A stretch of 53,401 nucleotides of DNA from Odoribacteraceae bacterium (GTDB lineage Bacteria; Bacteroidota; Bacteroidia; Bacteroidales; Marinifilaceae), in the NCBI GenBank assembly GCA_031276355.1, contig JAISNC010000060.1, positions 1 to 53,401 of the forward strand. The letters run 5' to 3'. The translations under genes were made by a program, and so were the position numbers. Numbering within the stretch: the first letter of the stretch is position 1; each line of letters starts with the position of its first letter. Positions 1 to 7,836 of the stretch are shown in pieces. The notes beneath the pieces were generated by a model that saw nothing but the letters and a program-made list of their open reading frames with translations, searched no databases and was not told the DNA's origin.

Positions 1-924
1 AGCCCCGCGGGGCCAGCGGCCAGCGGGAACGTGTTGATCGGTGTCAAGAAAAAGGGCGCTCCCGCCTCCGAGGGCTATCTCTGGAGCTGGCACGTGTGGC
101 TCACGAATTACAACCCGGATGCCGTGGCACCTTCCTGGCAGGAGGACGTTTACTCGTATTCCGTCACCGGCGGGGCCGTGCATCGCTACGCCGGAGCAAC
201 GTGGGCCACTGCCGCGTACACCGATAAATTCATCATGGACCGTAACTTCGGTGCCGCCAGCGCCACGCGCGCCGATGGTCTTGGCAAGACCCGCGGTCTG
301 TACTACCAGTTCGGGCGCAAGGACCCGTTCCCCGCCGCGAGCGTTTTACTGTATGATGGGACTGGTGTCGCTCTCCCTCGCTACCATGCTAACGCCGATT
401 GTATATCGAGGATTTCCGGGACGACGGCGCTCAAGACGGCGGTACAGCATCCTTATAACTTCTACTACCCCGAGAGCGGTGACTGGGTACAAAGCAACCC
501 GTATTCCGGCAACTCGTGGAATAACCCGGGATGGTATACTTCGGTGCCGAAGGCCGGCAAGAGCCTTTTCGACCCCTGTCCCCCGGGATGGCGGTTGCCC
601 GTGAACGGCGCGTGGGACACGTTTGTCCTTCTTGGTACGAATACGCCCAACGCCGCCAACTATCCAGGTGACTACAAGTACGGTCAAGATCAAGCTGGCT
701 GGGAATTCTACATGTCCGGTTCCAGCGGCGAAACGGCCTTCTATCCGGCCTCGGGCTGTCGCGGGGATGTCATGGCCAACGAGTGGAATACCGGTTATTA
801 CTGGTCGTCCACGCCGAACAGCAGCACGATCGGTCGTTTCTTGGACATCCGCGCGACCATCGTGTACCCGCAGAATTACGCTAATCGCAGTTTGGGCTTC
901 CCCGGGCGCTGTGTCCAAGAATAA
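1..924 (+). CDS. Surface protein with C-terminal FISUMP-like domain (5' partial)
   Basis: The reading frame is already open at base 1, so the start lies outside the window; an internal start at 31 is unlikely to be genuine. The visible 307 residues open with a 'GNVLIGVKKKG' then 'LWSWHVWLT' pattern, which I associate with the end of a Bacteroidetes fimbrillin-like or Ig-like region. The C-terminal part has 'DPCPPGWRLP', 'YYWSST' and a final 'GFPGRCV'. These are hallmarks of the Fibrobacter succinogenes major paralogous (FISUMP) domain, a cell-surface domain of unknown biochemical role. I infer an exported, surface-exposed adhesin-like protein. The signal peptide and N-terminal domains cannot be seen. 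A terminator-like hairpin follows about 50 bp after the stop. Confidence 0.75.
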   Translation, partial: SPAGPAASGNVLIGVKKKGAPASEGYLWSWHVWLTNYNPDAVAPSWQEDVYSYSVTGGAVHRYAGATWATAAYTDKFIMDRNFGAASATRADGLGKTRGLYYQFGRKDPFPAASVLLYDGTGVALPRYHANADCISRISGTTALKTAVQHPYNFYYPESGDWVQSNPYSGNSWNNPGWYTSVPKAGKSLFDPCPPGWRLPVNGAWDTFVLLGTNTPNAANYPGDYKYGQDQAGWEFYMSGSSGETAFYPASGCRGDVMANEWNTGYYWSSTPNSSTIGRFLDIRATIVYPQNYANRSLGFPGRCVQE

Positions 925-973
925 AAGGGGTCGAAGCGACCGCGTCCGTTTTATTTGATTGATTTGATTTATT

Positions 974-1005
974 GAGGGTGTGTCAAAACAGGCACATCCT
1001 CTTTT
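974..1005 (+). terminator. Hairpin with T-run after the FISUMP-domain gene
   Basis: A 9-bp stem (974-982 with 993-1001, one G-T pair) is followed by TTTT at 1002-1005, as expected for an intrinsic terminator. The left arm contains GGGTGTGTCAAAA, which resembles the ends of the palindromic repeats near 12.9 and 13.2 kb, so it may also be a remnant of that family. Confidence 0.55.
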
Positions 1006-1051
1006 CATTGTGCACAGCCCATGTAAGTTCAATTAGTAAATGCAACTAACG

Positions 1052-1086
1052 TAAGAAAAAAACTGTTGGGGGTGCACCCCCAACAG
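1052..1086 (-). terminator. 24-bp perfect palindrome with minus-strand T-run
   Basis: Positions 1063-1086 form a perfect inverted repeat with arms CTGTTGGGGG and CCCCCAACAG around TGCA. Read on the minus strand it is followed by an uninterrupted T-run (the A-run at 1055-1062), which makes it a strong intrinsic terminator for the minus-strand gene that ends at 1257. The roughly 170 bp between that gene and the hairpin hold no convincing gene. Confidence 0.65.
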
Positions 1087-1256
1087 TGGTTCAGAAAAAA
1101 AGTTTTTACTTTGCAGTTGCCATGAAAAATCACGTCCCACTCACCCGGGACAACGTCAAGCCCGAGATGCCACTCACCGTCAAACAGCAATTGAGAAGAG
1201 GGCCGACGATCCATTTAGGCTCGTGCCAGCTTCCAACAATCCCACGACGATGCTCC

Positions 1257-2480
1257 TCACGCGAGCGCTTGTGCGAAATCCGCGAACAAATCTTCCTCGG
1301 CCTCCAGGCCAACGGAGATACGGATCGTGCACTGGCTGACATCCATCTGTTGGCGAATCTCCTCGGTAAAGGTGCCGAAGATCGTGCTCGCCGGATGTAT
1401 CGCCAGCGTCTTGTTATCAAAGAGGTTCGTCGCGCGGCGGATCAACTGCAGGCGATCGATAAAGCGGAAACAAGCCTCGCGCGAGGCGAGGTCAAACGTG
1501 AACATCGCGCCGGGAAACTCCCCGAATTGCGCTACCGTGACGGCATGATGCGGGTGCCCCGGCAGGCCCGGGTAGTTCACCGACGACACCCCTTTCAACT
1601 CCCGCACCCGCGCGGCAAGCGCGCGGCACGTCCGCACGACCCGTTCGTAGCGCACCACGAGCGTCTCCAAGCCGTTGAGTTGCAGTCGCGCGACCTCCGG
1701 GGTCATGCAGGCTCCAAGGTTACGGTGGATCTCCCGGCGCACCTTGGTGGAGAAAGCAGGGGTATTGAACTGCTCCGTCAGTGGGCGCAACTTCGGCGAA
1801 CATCGCCAGTCGAACGTGTTGTAATCGAGCACGAGGCCACCCAACGACGTGGCGCCGCCGGAGATGTACTTGGTGGAAGAGACGATCTCAATATCCACGC
1901 CGAAGTCCGCGGCCCGGAAGGCGGTAAAGGGAACAATCGTCGTATCGGCAATTAACGGCACCCTTTTCTCCCGACACACGGAAGAAAGCATCTTCAGATC
2001 AGCCACTTCCATCTGCGGGTTCGTGATCACCTCCAAGAAGAGGGCACACGTGTTCGCGTCGATACACGCCCTCGTCTTCTCGATATCCGTCAGGTCGACG
2101 AAGCGAGGTTCCACACCGAACTCCTTCAACGTGTAAGCGATCAGCGAGTAGGTATTCCCGAACAGGTGGGGAGAGGTGACGATGTTCCCCCCGGCCCGCG
2201 CGATAGCGATCAAGGTGTTCGCGATCGCTGCCATCCCCGAGTTGAACGAGATCACATCCGCGGCGCCCGTCACGGCCTTCACCCGGTTCTCGAAATACTG
2301 CACCGTCGGATTCGTGATGCGCGAGTAGACATGCTCCGGGGACTTACCGGTGAAAGCCAGCTCCATCTGGGCCGCCGTTTCAAACTCGTAGGCCACGGAG
2401 TGATAAACCGGCATGTTAAGCGCCCCGTAGGGATCGCTCACGGGAAAGCGCGCGTGTAATAACGTTGTCTCGGGTTCCAT
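1257..2480 (-). CDS. PLP-dependent Cys/Met metabolism enzyme (trans-sulfuration family)
   Basis: A 407-residue cytosolic fold-type I PLP enzyme of the Cys/Met metabolism family, which includes O-acetylhomoserine sulfhydrylase, cystathionine gamma-synthase and methionine gamma-lyase. The PLP lysine is K204 in 'SSTKYISGGA'. D179 in 'LIADTT' should contact the pyridine nitrogen, and Y52/R54 in 'YSRITNP' are the phosphate-binding residues given by the neighbouring subunit. Length is normal for the family. The start is supported by a good minus-strand promoter about 30 bp upstream. The gene stands alone, divergent from the beta-galactosidase, and no methionine-pathway neighbour or SAM riboswitch is visible, so the exact reaction cannot be fixed. 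O-acetylhomoserine sulfhydrylase or cystathionine synthase activity is my first guess. Confidence 0.88.
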   Translation of the reverse strand: MEPETTLLHARFPVSDPYGALNMPVYHSVAYEFETAAQMELAFTGKSPEHVYSRITNPTVQYFENRVKAVTGAADVISFNSGMAAIANTLIAIARAGGNIVTSPHLFGNTYSLIAYTLKEFGVEPRFVDLTDIEKTRACIDANTCALFLEVITNPQMEVADLKMLSSVCREKRVPLIADTTIVPFTAFRAADFGVDIEIVSSTKYISGGATSLGGLVLDYNTFDWRCSPKLRPLTEQFNTPAFSTKVRREIHRNLGACMTPEVARLQLNGLETLVVRYERVVRTCRALAARVRELKGVSSVNYPGLPGHPHHAVTVAQFGEFPGAMFTFDLASREACFRFIDRLQLIRRATNLFDNKTLAIHPASTIFGTFTEEIRQQMDVSQCTIRISVGLEAEEDLFADFAQALA

Positions 2481-2509
2481 AATATGCTCTTTAAATTGTT
2501 AAACCGGGA

Positions 2510-2540
2510 CAAACTTACGGCAAAAAAACAGTTTTCACAA
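2510..2540 (-). promoter_or_regulatory. Bacteroidetes-type promoter for the PLP enzyme gene
   Basis: On the minus strand, TAAGTTTG (2517-2510) matches the TAnnTTTG -7 element exactly. A TTG-containing -33 element (around 2540-2538) lies about 20 bp upstream. The start codon at 2480 is about 30 bp downstream, giving a short leader. Confidence 0.55.
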
Positions 2541-2562
2541 GCACGAGTCACGGGCACGACAC

Positions 2563-2594
2563 TTTACGGGATCCCTTTTTTTTTCTTATCTTCG
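2563..2594 (+). promoter_or_regulatory. Possible promoter for the GH2 gene
   Basis: TATCTTCG (2587-2594) is one base from the TAnnTTTG -7 consensus, with TTTA (2563-2566) 20 bp upstream as a weak -33 element. The leader to the start at 2675 would be about 75 bp. The 2481-2674 gap is therefore a divergent promoter region; I see nothing else in it. Confidence 0.35.
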
Positions 2595-2674
2595 CCCCTG
2601 CCATCCCGTGTCGACGGGACAACAACGCGCCGAGAGTCCGCATCCCCGTAGTCGCACGTAATAACGCTAACAAA

Positions 2675-5116
2675 ATGAATATGAAACGCATTATGACCCT
2701 TCTAACCGCCTGCTGCCTGCCCGTGCTCCTCGTGGCTCACCCCGCGCGGGAAGAGCGACTACTCAAAGAGTGGAAATTCTACCGCGGAGATCCTGCCAAC
2801 GCCGCGGCCCCGGCCTTCGACGACAGTGCCTGGCAACAAGTCGTCATCCCCCACGACTGGGCTATTACCGGTCCCTTCAACCCCGACGAAGACCTGCAAG
2901 TCGTCACCGTCACCCAGAACATGGAACGCACCCCCTCCTCTAAAACCGGTCGCACCGGCGGGCTTCCCTACACCGGCGCTGGCTGGTACCGCACGCGCTT
3001 CGACGTTCGCCCACACGCCCGCGTCACTCTTCTCTTCGATGGGGCCATGAGCGAAGCGCGTATCCACGTCAACGGCCAGGAAGCCTATTTTTGGCCCTAT
3101 GGCTACAACGCTTTCCACGTCGACATCACTCACCTTCTTCATCCCGACGGGAAAAACAATCTCGTCGCCGTTCGTCTCGAGAACAAGCCCCGCTCCTCCC
3201 GGTGGTATCCCGGTGCCGGTCTTTACCGCGACGTCTGCCTCATCGTCACCGGTGACACGCGCGTGCCCGTTTGGGGCACGCGTATCACCACTCCCCTCGT
3301 CTCCGACTCCGTTGCCCGCGTATGCATCGAGAGCGATATCGAGGGGAGCCTCTCCCGCGTTATCACCGAGATTCGCGACGACAGCGGGCACCTCCTTGCC
3401 ATCGACACCGTCGCCGTCACCCCGGATACCCTCTCCCCCCTCCCCGTATGCCGGGAATTTACCATCGCGAACCCCCTCCTCTGGTCACCCGAGACACCTC
3501 GCCTCCACTCCGCCCGCACTCGCCTGTACCGCGGTGACCGGCTCGTCGACGAACAAGTCACCCGCTTCGGCATCCGGGATCTCCAGATCGACAGTAGCGG
3601 GTTCTCTCTCAACGGCAAAAAACGTAAATTCCGCGGCGTCTGCAACCACCACGATCTCGGCCCGCTCGGCACGGCGGTACACCGCACTGCCATTCGTCAC
3701 CGGCTCCTCCTCCTCAAGGAGATGGGTTGCGACGCCATTCGCACGGCACACAACATGCCTTCACAGGTGCTCGTGGAGCTTTGTGACGAGCTGGGCTTCA
3801 TGATGATCATCGAGGCCTTCGACGAGTGGGACGTTGCCAAGTGCGAGAACGGTTATCACCGTTTCTTCAACGAGTGGGCCGAACGCGACCTCGTCAACAT
3901 GATCCGTCACTTCCGCAACCACCCCAGCGTGGTACTCTGGAGCATCGGCAACGAGGTGCCCACTCAAGGGCACCCCGATGGTCGCAAGGTTGCCCGACAT
4001 CTCCAGGATATCTGCCACCGCGAGGATCCCACGCGCCTTGTCACCTGCGGCATCGATCAAGTCGACCGGGCCCTCGCCAACGGCTTCGCGGCCGCGATCG
4101 ACATCCCCGGCCTCAACTACAGGACACATCGTTACCTCGCCGTACACGAAAGGCACCCGTCAGGAGTCGTCCTCGGCACCGAGACCGCCTCCACCGTCAG
4201 CTCGCGGGGCGTTTACAAATTCCCCGTCGAACAGCGCGCCAACGCCCGCTATGCCGATCACCACTCCTCGTCCTACGACGTAGAATACTGCGTTTGGTCG
4301 AACCTCCCCGACGTTGACTTCGCCCTCGCCGACGACTATCCCTGGACACTCGGCCAGTTCGTCTGGACGGGCTTCGACTATCTCGGTGAGCCTACCCCCT
4401 ACGATACAGACGCGTGGCCCAGCCACAGCTCCCTCTTTGGCATCATCGACCTCGCCTCCCTCCCCAAGGATCGCTACTGGCTCTACCGGGCCCGCTGGAA
4501 CAACACCTCCCCGACCCTCCACCTCCTCCCCCACTGGACGTGGCCCGGGCGCGAGGGGATGATCACCCCTGTCTTTGCCTACACGAGTTACCCGGAGGTC
4601 GAACTATTCGTGAACGGCATCAGCCAGGGACGCCGCCGCCCGGCCGGGGATCGTCTTGACGATCGTTACCGCGCCCGCTGGATGGAGGTGATGTACGAGC
4701 CTGGCGAGTTGCGCGTCGTGGCATACGATTCAACCGGCACCCCGCGCGAGGAGCGCGTCATACGCACGGCAGGCACCCCACGACGGGTTGAGCTGGTCGC
4801 CGACCGGACAAATCTCTCCACCGACGGCGAGGATCTGCTCTACATCACGGCCCGGGTGGTTGACGCGGCGGGAAACCCCTGCCCCCTCGACACCCGCTTG
4901 GCCACGTTTCGCGTGACAGGCGGTGGACGATTCCGGGCGACCGCCAACGGCGATCCCACGTGCCTTGACCCGTTCCACGAGCCGCGTGCCCACTTTTTCA
5001 GCGGCCAACTCACCGGGATCGTGCAATCTTCCGGGAAACGCCGCGCGACGCGCGTTGAAGTCTCGGCGGACGGCCTCGAAAGCGGTCGTCTCATCCTCCC
5101 TCGACCAACGAAATGA
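2675..5116 (+). CDS. Secreted glycoside hydrolase family 2 (beta-galactosidase-like)
   Basis: An 813-residue GH2 enzyme. The N-terminus 'MNMKRIMTLLTACCLPVLLVA' is a signal peptide (start 2675 or 2681), so the enzyme is periplasmic or on the surface. Domains in order: an N-terminal jelly-roll sugar-binding domain (about 30-190), an Ig-like domain (about 195-300), a TIM-barrel catalytic domain (about 305-600), and C-terminal Ig-like domains of the DUF4982/GH2 type. The acid/base is E427 in 'SIGNEVP' and the nucleophile is E503 in 'GTETAST'. Many paralogues in gut Bacteroidetes act on beta-galactosides, but beta-glucuronidase, beta-mannosidase or related activity cannot be excluded. It converges on import locus 1; a functional link with that locus is inference only. 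Confidence 0.88.
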   Translation: MNMKRIMTLLTACCLPVLLVAHPAREERLLKEWKFYRGDPANAAAPAFDDSAWQQVVIPHDWAITGPFNPDEDLQVVTVTQNMERTPSSKTGRTGGLPYTGAGWYRTRFDVRPHARVTLLFDGAMSEARIHVNGQEAYFWPYGYNAFHVDITHLLHPDGKNNLVAVRLENKPRSSRWYPGAGLYRDVCLIVTGDTRVPVWGTRITTPLVSDSVARVCIESDIEGSLSRVITEIRDDSGHLLAIDTVAVTPDTLSPLPVCREFTIANPLLWSPETPRLHSARTRLYRGDRLVDEQVTRFGIRDLQIDSSGFSLNGKKRKFRGVCNHHDLGPLGTAVHRTAIRHRLLLLKEMGCDAIRTAHNMPSQVLVELCDELGFMMIIEAFDEWDVAKCENGYHRFFNEWAERDLVNMIRHFRNHPSVVLWSIGNEVPTQGHPDGRKVARHLQDICHREDPTRLVTCGIDQVDRALANGFAAAIDIPGLNYRTHRYLAVHERHPSGVVLGTETASTVSSRGVYKFPVEQRANARYADHHSSSYDVEYCVWSNLPDVDFALADDYPWTLGQFVWTGFDYLGEPTPYDTDAWPSHSSLFGIIDLASLPKDRYWLYRARWNNTSPTLHLLPHWTWPGREGMITPVFAYTSYPEVELFVNGISQGRRRPAGDRLDDRYRARWMEVMYEPGELRVVAYDSTGTPREERVIRTAGTPRRVELVADRTNLSTDGEDLLYITARVVDAAGNPCPLDTRLATFRVTGGGRFRATANGDPTCLDPFHEPRAHFFSGQLTGIVQSSGKRRATRVEVSADGLESGRLILPRPTK

Positions 5117-5147
5117 CCCCCACCTCCGGATATACCGGTGGCGGGGG
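5117..5147. terminator. Hairpin between convergent genes
   Basis: Two 13-nt arms (5117-5129 and 5135-5147) pair with two mismatches around ATATA. It sits immediately after the GH2 stop and 24 bp from the end of the convergent lipoprotein gene. There is no clear T-run, so it is only a probable bidirectional terminator. Confidence 0.4.
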
Positions 5148-5170
5148 CCGTCATCTACCGCGAGGGGGTG

Positions 5171-6160
5171 CTAGGGTAATCGCGGGGTACAGCGATCTGT
5201 TTCCCAGATGGAACCGGTGTACCCCTCGTAGGCCATCTCCTGGTAGGCGATGAGATCAACGCCGTGGACACGCTTGAGATGCTCCTCGACGATATCCATT
5301 CGCCGTTTCAGGAGCGGCGAATGTTCGAAACGACACCCGTCAGCGAAATAGCGGTCGCGGTCGCGGAGAATCAAGATATAATGAACGAACGAGGCGAACT
5401 CCTTGTCCGGGTTGCTGCTCATCTCGGAGATCACGGGGTTGGCCCTGGCGGAGTAGTAGTCCGGGAAGAAGGGAAGACCTTCCGTCGTGACGTCGTCCAA
5501 GAAGCCGCGGCGGCACGAGATATTGCTCATCTCGTTGTCGGTGGACGCTTTCCGGTAGGAAGTAATGGGCGTCTTGTAATCGACCCCCTCGTAGAACGCG
5601 GCGGGCAGCGTGATGCGACCGTTGACGAAAGCGCGCGTGAGTATTTCCGTGAGGACGTGCAACTTGGGGCCGTAGACGTACCCGGTGTAGTCGGCCGGGT
5701 CGGTAGTGCCCGCCACGGGGGAGAACGTCCAGTTGTCCATCCCGACGAGGAGCGTGTAGGGAACACCGGCAAACTTCATGTCCTTGACGAGGTAGATGTA
5801 AGGACGGAAAACGCCCGTGAGCATGTCGGGGTCGAAGAAGTCGAAGATATAGTGCTTCATGAACGCGGCGGCGGCGTTCAACTCCGCCGGGGTTTCGAAG
5901 CGCCCGCCGGTGAGGGAGGAGCTGACGGAGGCAACCCAACTCCGGCTCCACTCCTTGTCAGTGAAATCCTTGTAGAGAATCTTTACGCCATACTCCCGGT
6001 ATATCTCCTCGAAGATCGTGTCCCAGGGGTCGTCGCCCTGCGGGAAGGGGATCGTAGAGAGAAGCGCGCCCGGGCCTTCCGGGACGATGGGATCCTCGTC
6101 GGCGCATCCCCAGGCGGGAAGGCAGAAGAGAAGGAGGTAGAGGATATGTTTTGTTTTCAT
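5171..6160 (-). CDS. SusCD-associated lipoprotein, degenerate zinc metallohydrolase family
   Basis: A 329-residue lipoprotein with the signal 'MKTKHILYLLLFCLPAWGC' and a lipobox cysteine at 19. Its layout fits the Bacteroidetes 'substrate import-associated zinc metallohydrolase lipoprotein' family (TIGR04549/Peptidase_Mx1-like): an N-terminal 'YGVKILYKDF', a late 'DKEFASFVHYIL' segment, and the closing 'VEEHLKRVHGVDL'. Members normally have an HExxH zinc site near the middle. Here the matching stretch reads 'RAFVNGRITL' and I find no HExxH anywhere, so it may be a binding protein rather than an enzyme. It is the last gene of the FecR-SusC-SusD locus, 17 bp after susD. The family assignment is from memory of the pattern; loss of the motif is seen directly. 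Confidence 0.7.
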   Translation of the reverse strand: MKTKHILYLLLFCLPAWGCADEDPIVPEGPGALLSTIPFPQGDDPWDTIFEEIYREYGVKILYKDFTDKEWSRSWVASVSSSLTGGRFETPAELNAAAAFMKHYIFDFFDPDMLTGVFRPYIYLVKDMKFAGVPYTLLVGMDNWTFSPVAGTTDPADYTGYVYGPKLHVLTEILTRAFVNGRITLPAAFYEGVDYKTPITSYRKASTDNEMSNISCRRGFLDDVTTEGLPFFPDYYSARANPVISEMSSNPDKEFASFVHYILILRDRDRYFADGCRFEHSPLLKRRMDIVEEHLKRVHGVDLIAYQEMAYEGYTGSIWETDRCTPRLP

Positions 6161-6177
6161 GAGATGAAATTTTAGAG

Positions 6178-7824
6178 TTATTGTACTGATGCCGGTGCCC
6201 TCTCGACGCCCACGACGGGTACCTGAACGAGGTAGGTATTGTCCTCGAGCACCCCGTGGGGGAGCGGAAAGGTGAAGCCGGGGTCGTTATCATCGAGAAC
6301 ATAAGTCTCGTAGTGGATATCGGTGGCGGTGGTAGTGCCGGGGCCGGTATACCAGCGGTGTTCAACGCGCTTCATTCCCTGACGGCGCTGATCGAACCAG
6401 CGAAGGCCCTCGAAGCAAAGCTCCTTGCGGCGTTCTTCGCGGGCCTTGGCAACGAGGGCGTCGGCATCGGCGAACCCCGCCAGGGTAAGCGGCACGTAAG
6501 AAGCCGCGACAAAGCGTTTCGCGCGCAAGGTATTGAGGGCCTCGACAGCCTTGGCACCCGCGGCAGCATCGCCCTGTTTATAGAGCATGGCGCAGGCCTC
6601 GGCCCGGATGAGATAAGGCTCGGCGAGGCGCAAGGCCTGGCCGAAGACCGTGCTGTTAGCGGCAGGCACGAGGTTATTGCGATCGCCCGTCGCGATGGGA
6701 TACTTGCCGAAAGCGCCGTGGCCCGTGCGGTTGATCGCCGTGTTGGTGTAGACATCGCTGACCATGTAGAGCAACGCGCGGGCATCGCCAGGCTCGAAAC
6801 TCTCAAGAAGCGCGGGGGAAGCCTGGAGGAGGTAAGCGCAGTTGGTGGCGTTGGCACCGGTGGCGCGCATGATGATATGACTCGCGTAGAGACTCATCGC
6901 GTCGGCGCTACCTGAAAGCCAATAACATTCGGGATTATCGTGGGAGATAAAGTTATAATACTTGCGCGTGTCATTGCTGGCGCTGGCACGCCGGTTGGTG
7001 TAGCCGGCGTTGATCAGGTCTTCGAGGTTGAGGAGCGAAAGATCGGCGCGGGCGATGACTCCGGCGGCGGCGGCCTCGGCCTCCGACCAGCGCTCCATGT
7101 AGAGATAGGCGCGGGCGAGGAGGTGTTGCGCGGCGGGCAAGTTGACGCGGTAGTTTTTCCTGAACTGCCGCTCTTCGGGGAGCATCTTGAAGAGACGGAC
7201 GGCCTCGACGAGGTCGGCGACGATCTGCTCGTAGACCTCGCGCACGGTGTTACGCGTCATGGGCCTCGTCTCCACATCGGACGTGACCTTGAGGGGCACC
7301 CCGGGGCCGTCGGGATCGACATTGTAGGGCACGCCGAAGAGGTTAACGAGATGGAGGTAATAGTAAGCCCGCAGGGTAAGCGCCTGCGCCAGGACGAGGT
7401 GCTTCTCGTCGGCCGGTCCCTTGACCCCGTCGAGGCGATCAATGACGGCGTTCGCCCCGGCGAGAAAGCGATAGGCCGAGGAGTACATGTCGGCGTGCTT
7501 CCCGCCCACGGTTTGAATCAGGCGGGAGTAATCCGGTTGCCACGTGTAGGCGATCTTGACGGCCTGCACGTCGCCGTCGTCGTAGAAGCTGGTATTGACG
7601 GCCCCCTCGTGGAAGCCGGCACCGCTAACATCGTCCGAGACGGCATCGAGGAGGCAGTTAAAATAAGCGTTGTCGGGCCGGGGATAGGCCACGCCGAGGA
7701 GCAACTCGTCCAGGTGTTCTACCGTCGCGGGAGTCACCTCCGTCGGGGATTTAGGTTCTAAAAATTCACCGCACGCGCCCAGCACGAGGGCAACGAGAGC
7801 GGTTATCGCGTGTATCTTTTTCAT
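6178..7824 (-). CDS. SusD/RagB family nutrient-binding lipoprotein (locus 1)
   Basis: A 548-residue surface lipoprotein ('MKKIHAITALVALVLGAC', cysteine 18) of the SusD/RagB family, which caps a SusC channel and binds the ligand outside the cell. Typical features are the early 'EFLEPKSPTEVTP', the helical TPR-like middle ('QALTLRAYYYLHLVNLFGVPYN', 'LPAAQHLLARAYLYMERW') and the C-terminal 'LAEPYLIRAEACAML' and 'EERRKELCFEGLRWFDQRR'. It starts 12 bp after the susC stop, so they are co-transcribed. The ligand cannot be predicted from the sequence. Confidence 0.93.
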   Translation of the reverse strand: MKKIHAITALVALVLGACGEFLEPKSPTEVTPATVEHLDELLLGVAYPRPDNAYFNCLLDAVSDDVSGAGFHEGAVNTSFYDDGDVQAVKIAYTWQPDYSRLIQTVGGKHADMYSSAYRFLAGANAVIDRLDGVKGPADEKHLVLAQALTLRAYYYLHLVNLFGVPYNVDPDGPGVPLKVTSDVETRPMTRNTVREVYEQIVADLVEAVRLFKMLPEERQFRKNYRVNLPAAQHLLARAYLYMERWSEAEAAAAGVIARADLSLLNLEDLINAGYTNRRASASNDTRKYYNFISHDNPECYWLSGSADAMSLYASHIIMRATGANATNCAYLLQASPALLESFEPGDARALLYMVSDVYTNTAINRTGHGAFGKYPIATGDRNNLVPAANSTVFGQALRLAEPYLIRAEACAMLYKQGDAAAGAKAVEALNTLRAKRFVAASYVPLTLAGFADADALVAKAREERRKELCFEGLRWFDQRRQGMKRVEHRWYTGPGTTTATDIHYETYVLDDNDPGFTFPLPHGVLEDNTYLVQVPVVGVERAPASVQ

Positions 7825-7836
7825 GGTTGTTCGTGT

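Noticed and set aside
1029..1214. 61-codon minus-strand frame downstream of the PLP gene
   Set aside because: It runs through the terminator palindrome and has no gene-like features.
1086..1955. 289-codon plus-strand frame opposite the PLP enzyme
   Set aside because: The minus-strand frame has the PLP lysine and the rest of the family pattern; the plus frame is an arginine-rich shadow.
5264..6175. 303-codon plus-strand frame opposite the lipoprotein gene
   Set aside because: The minus-strand frame has a signal peptide and family features; the plus frame does not.
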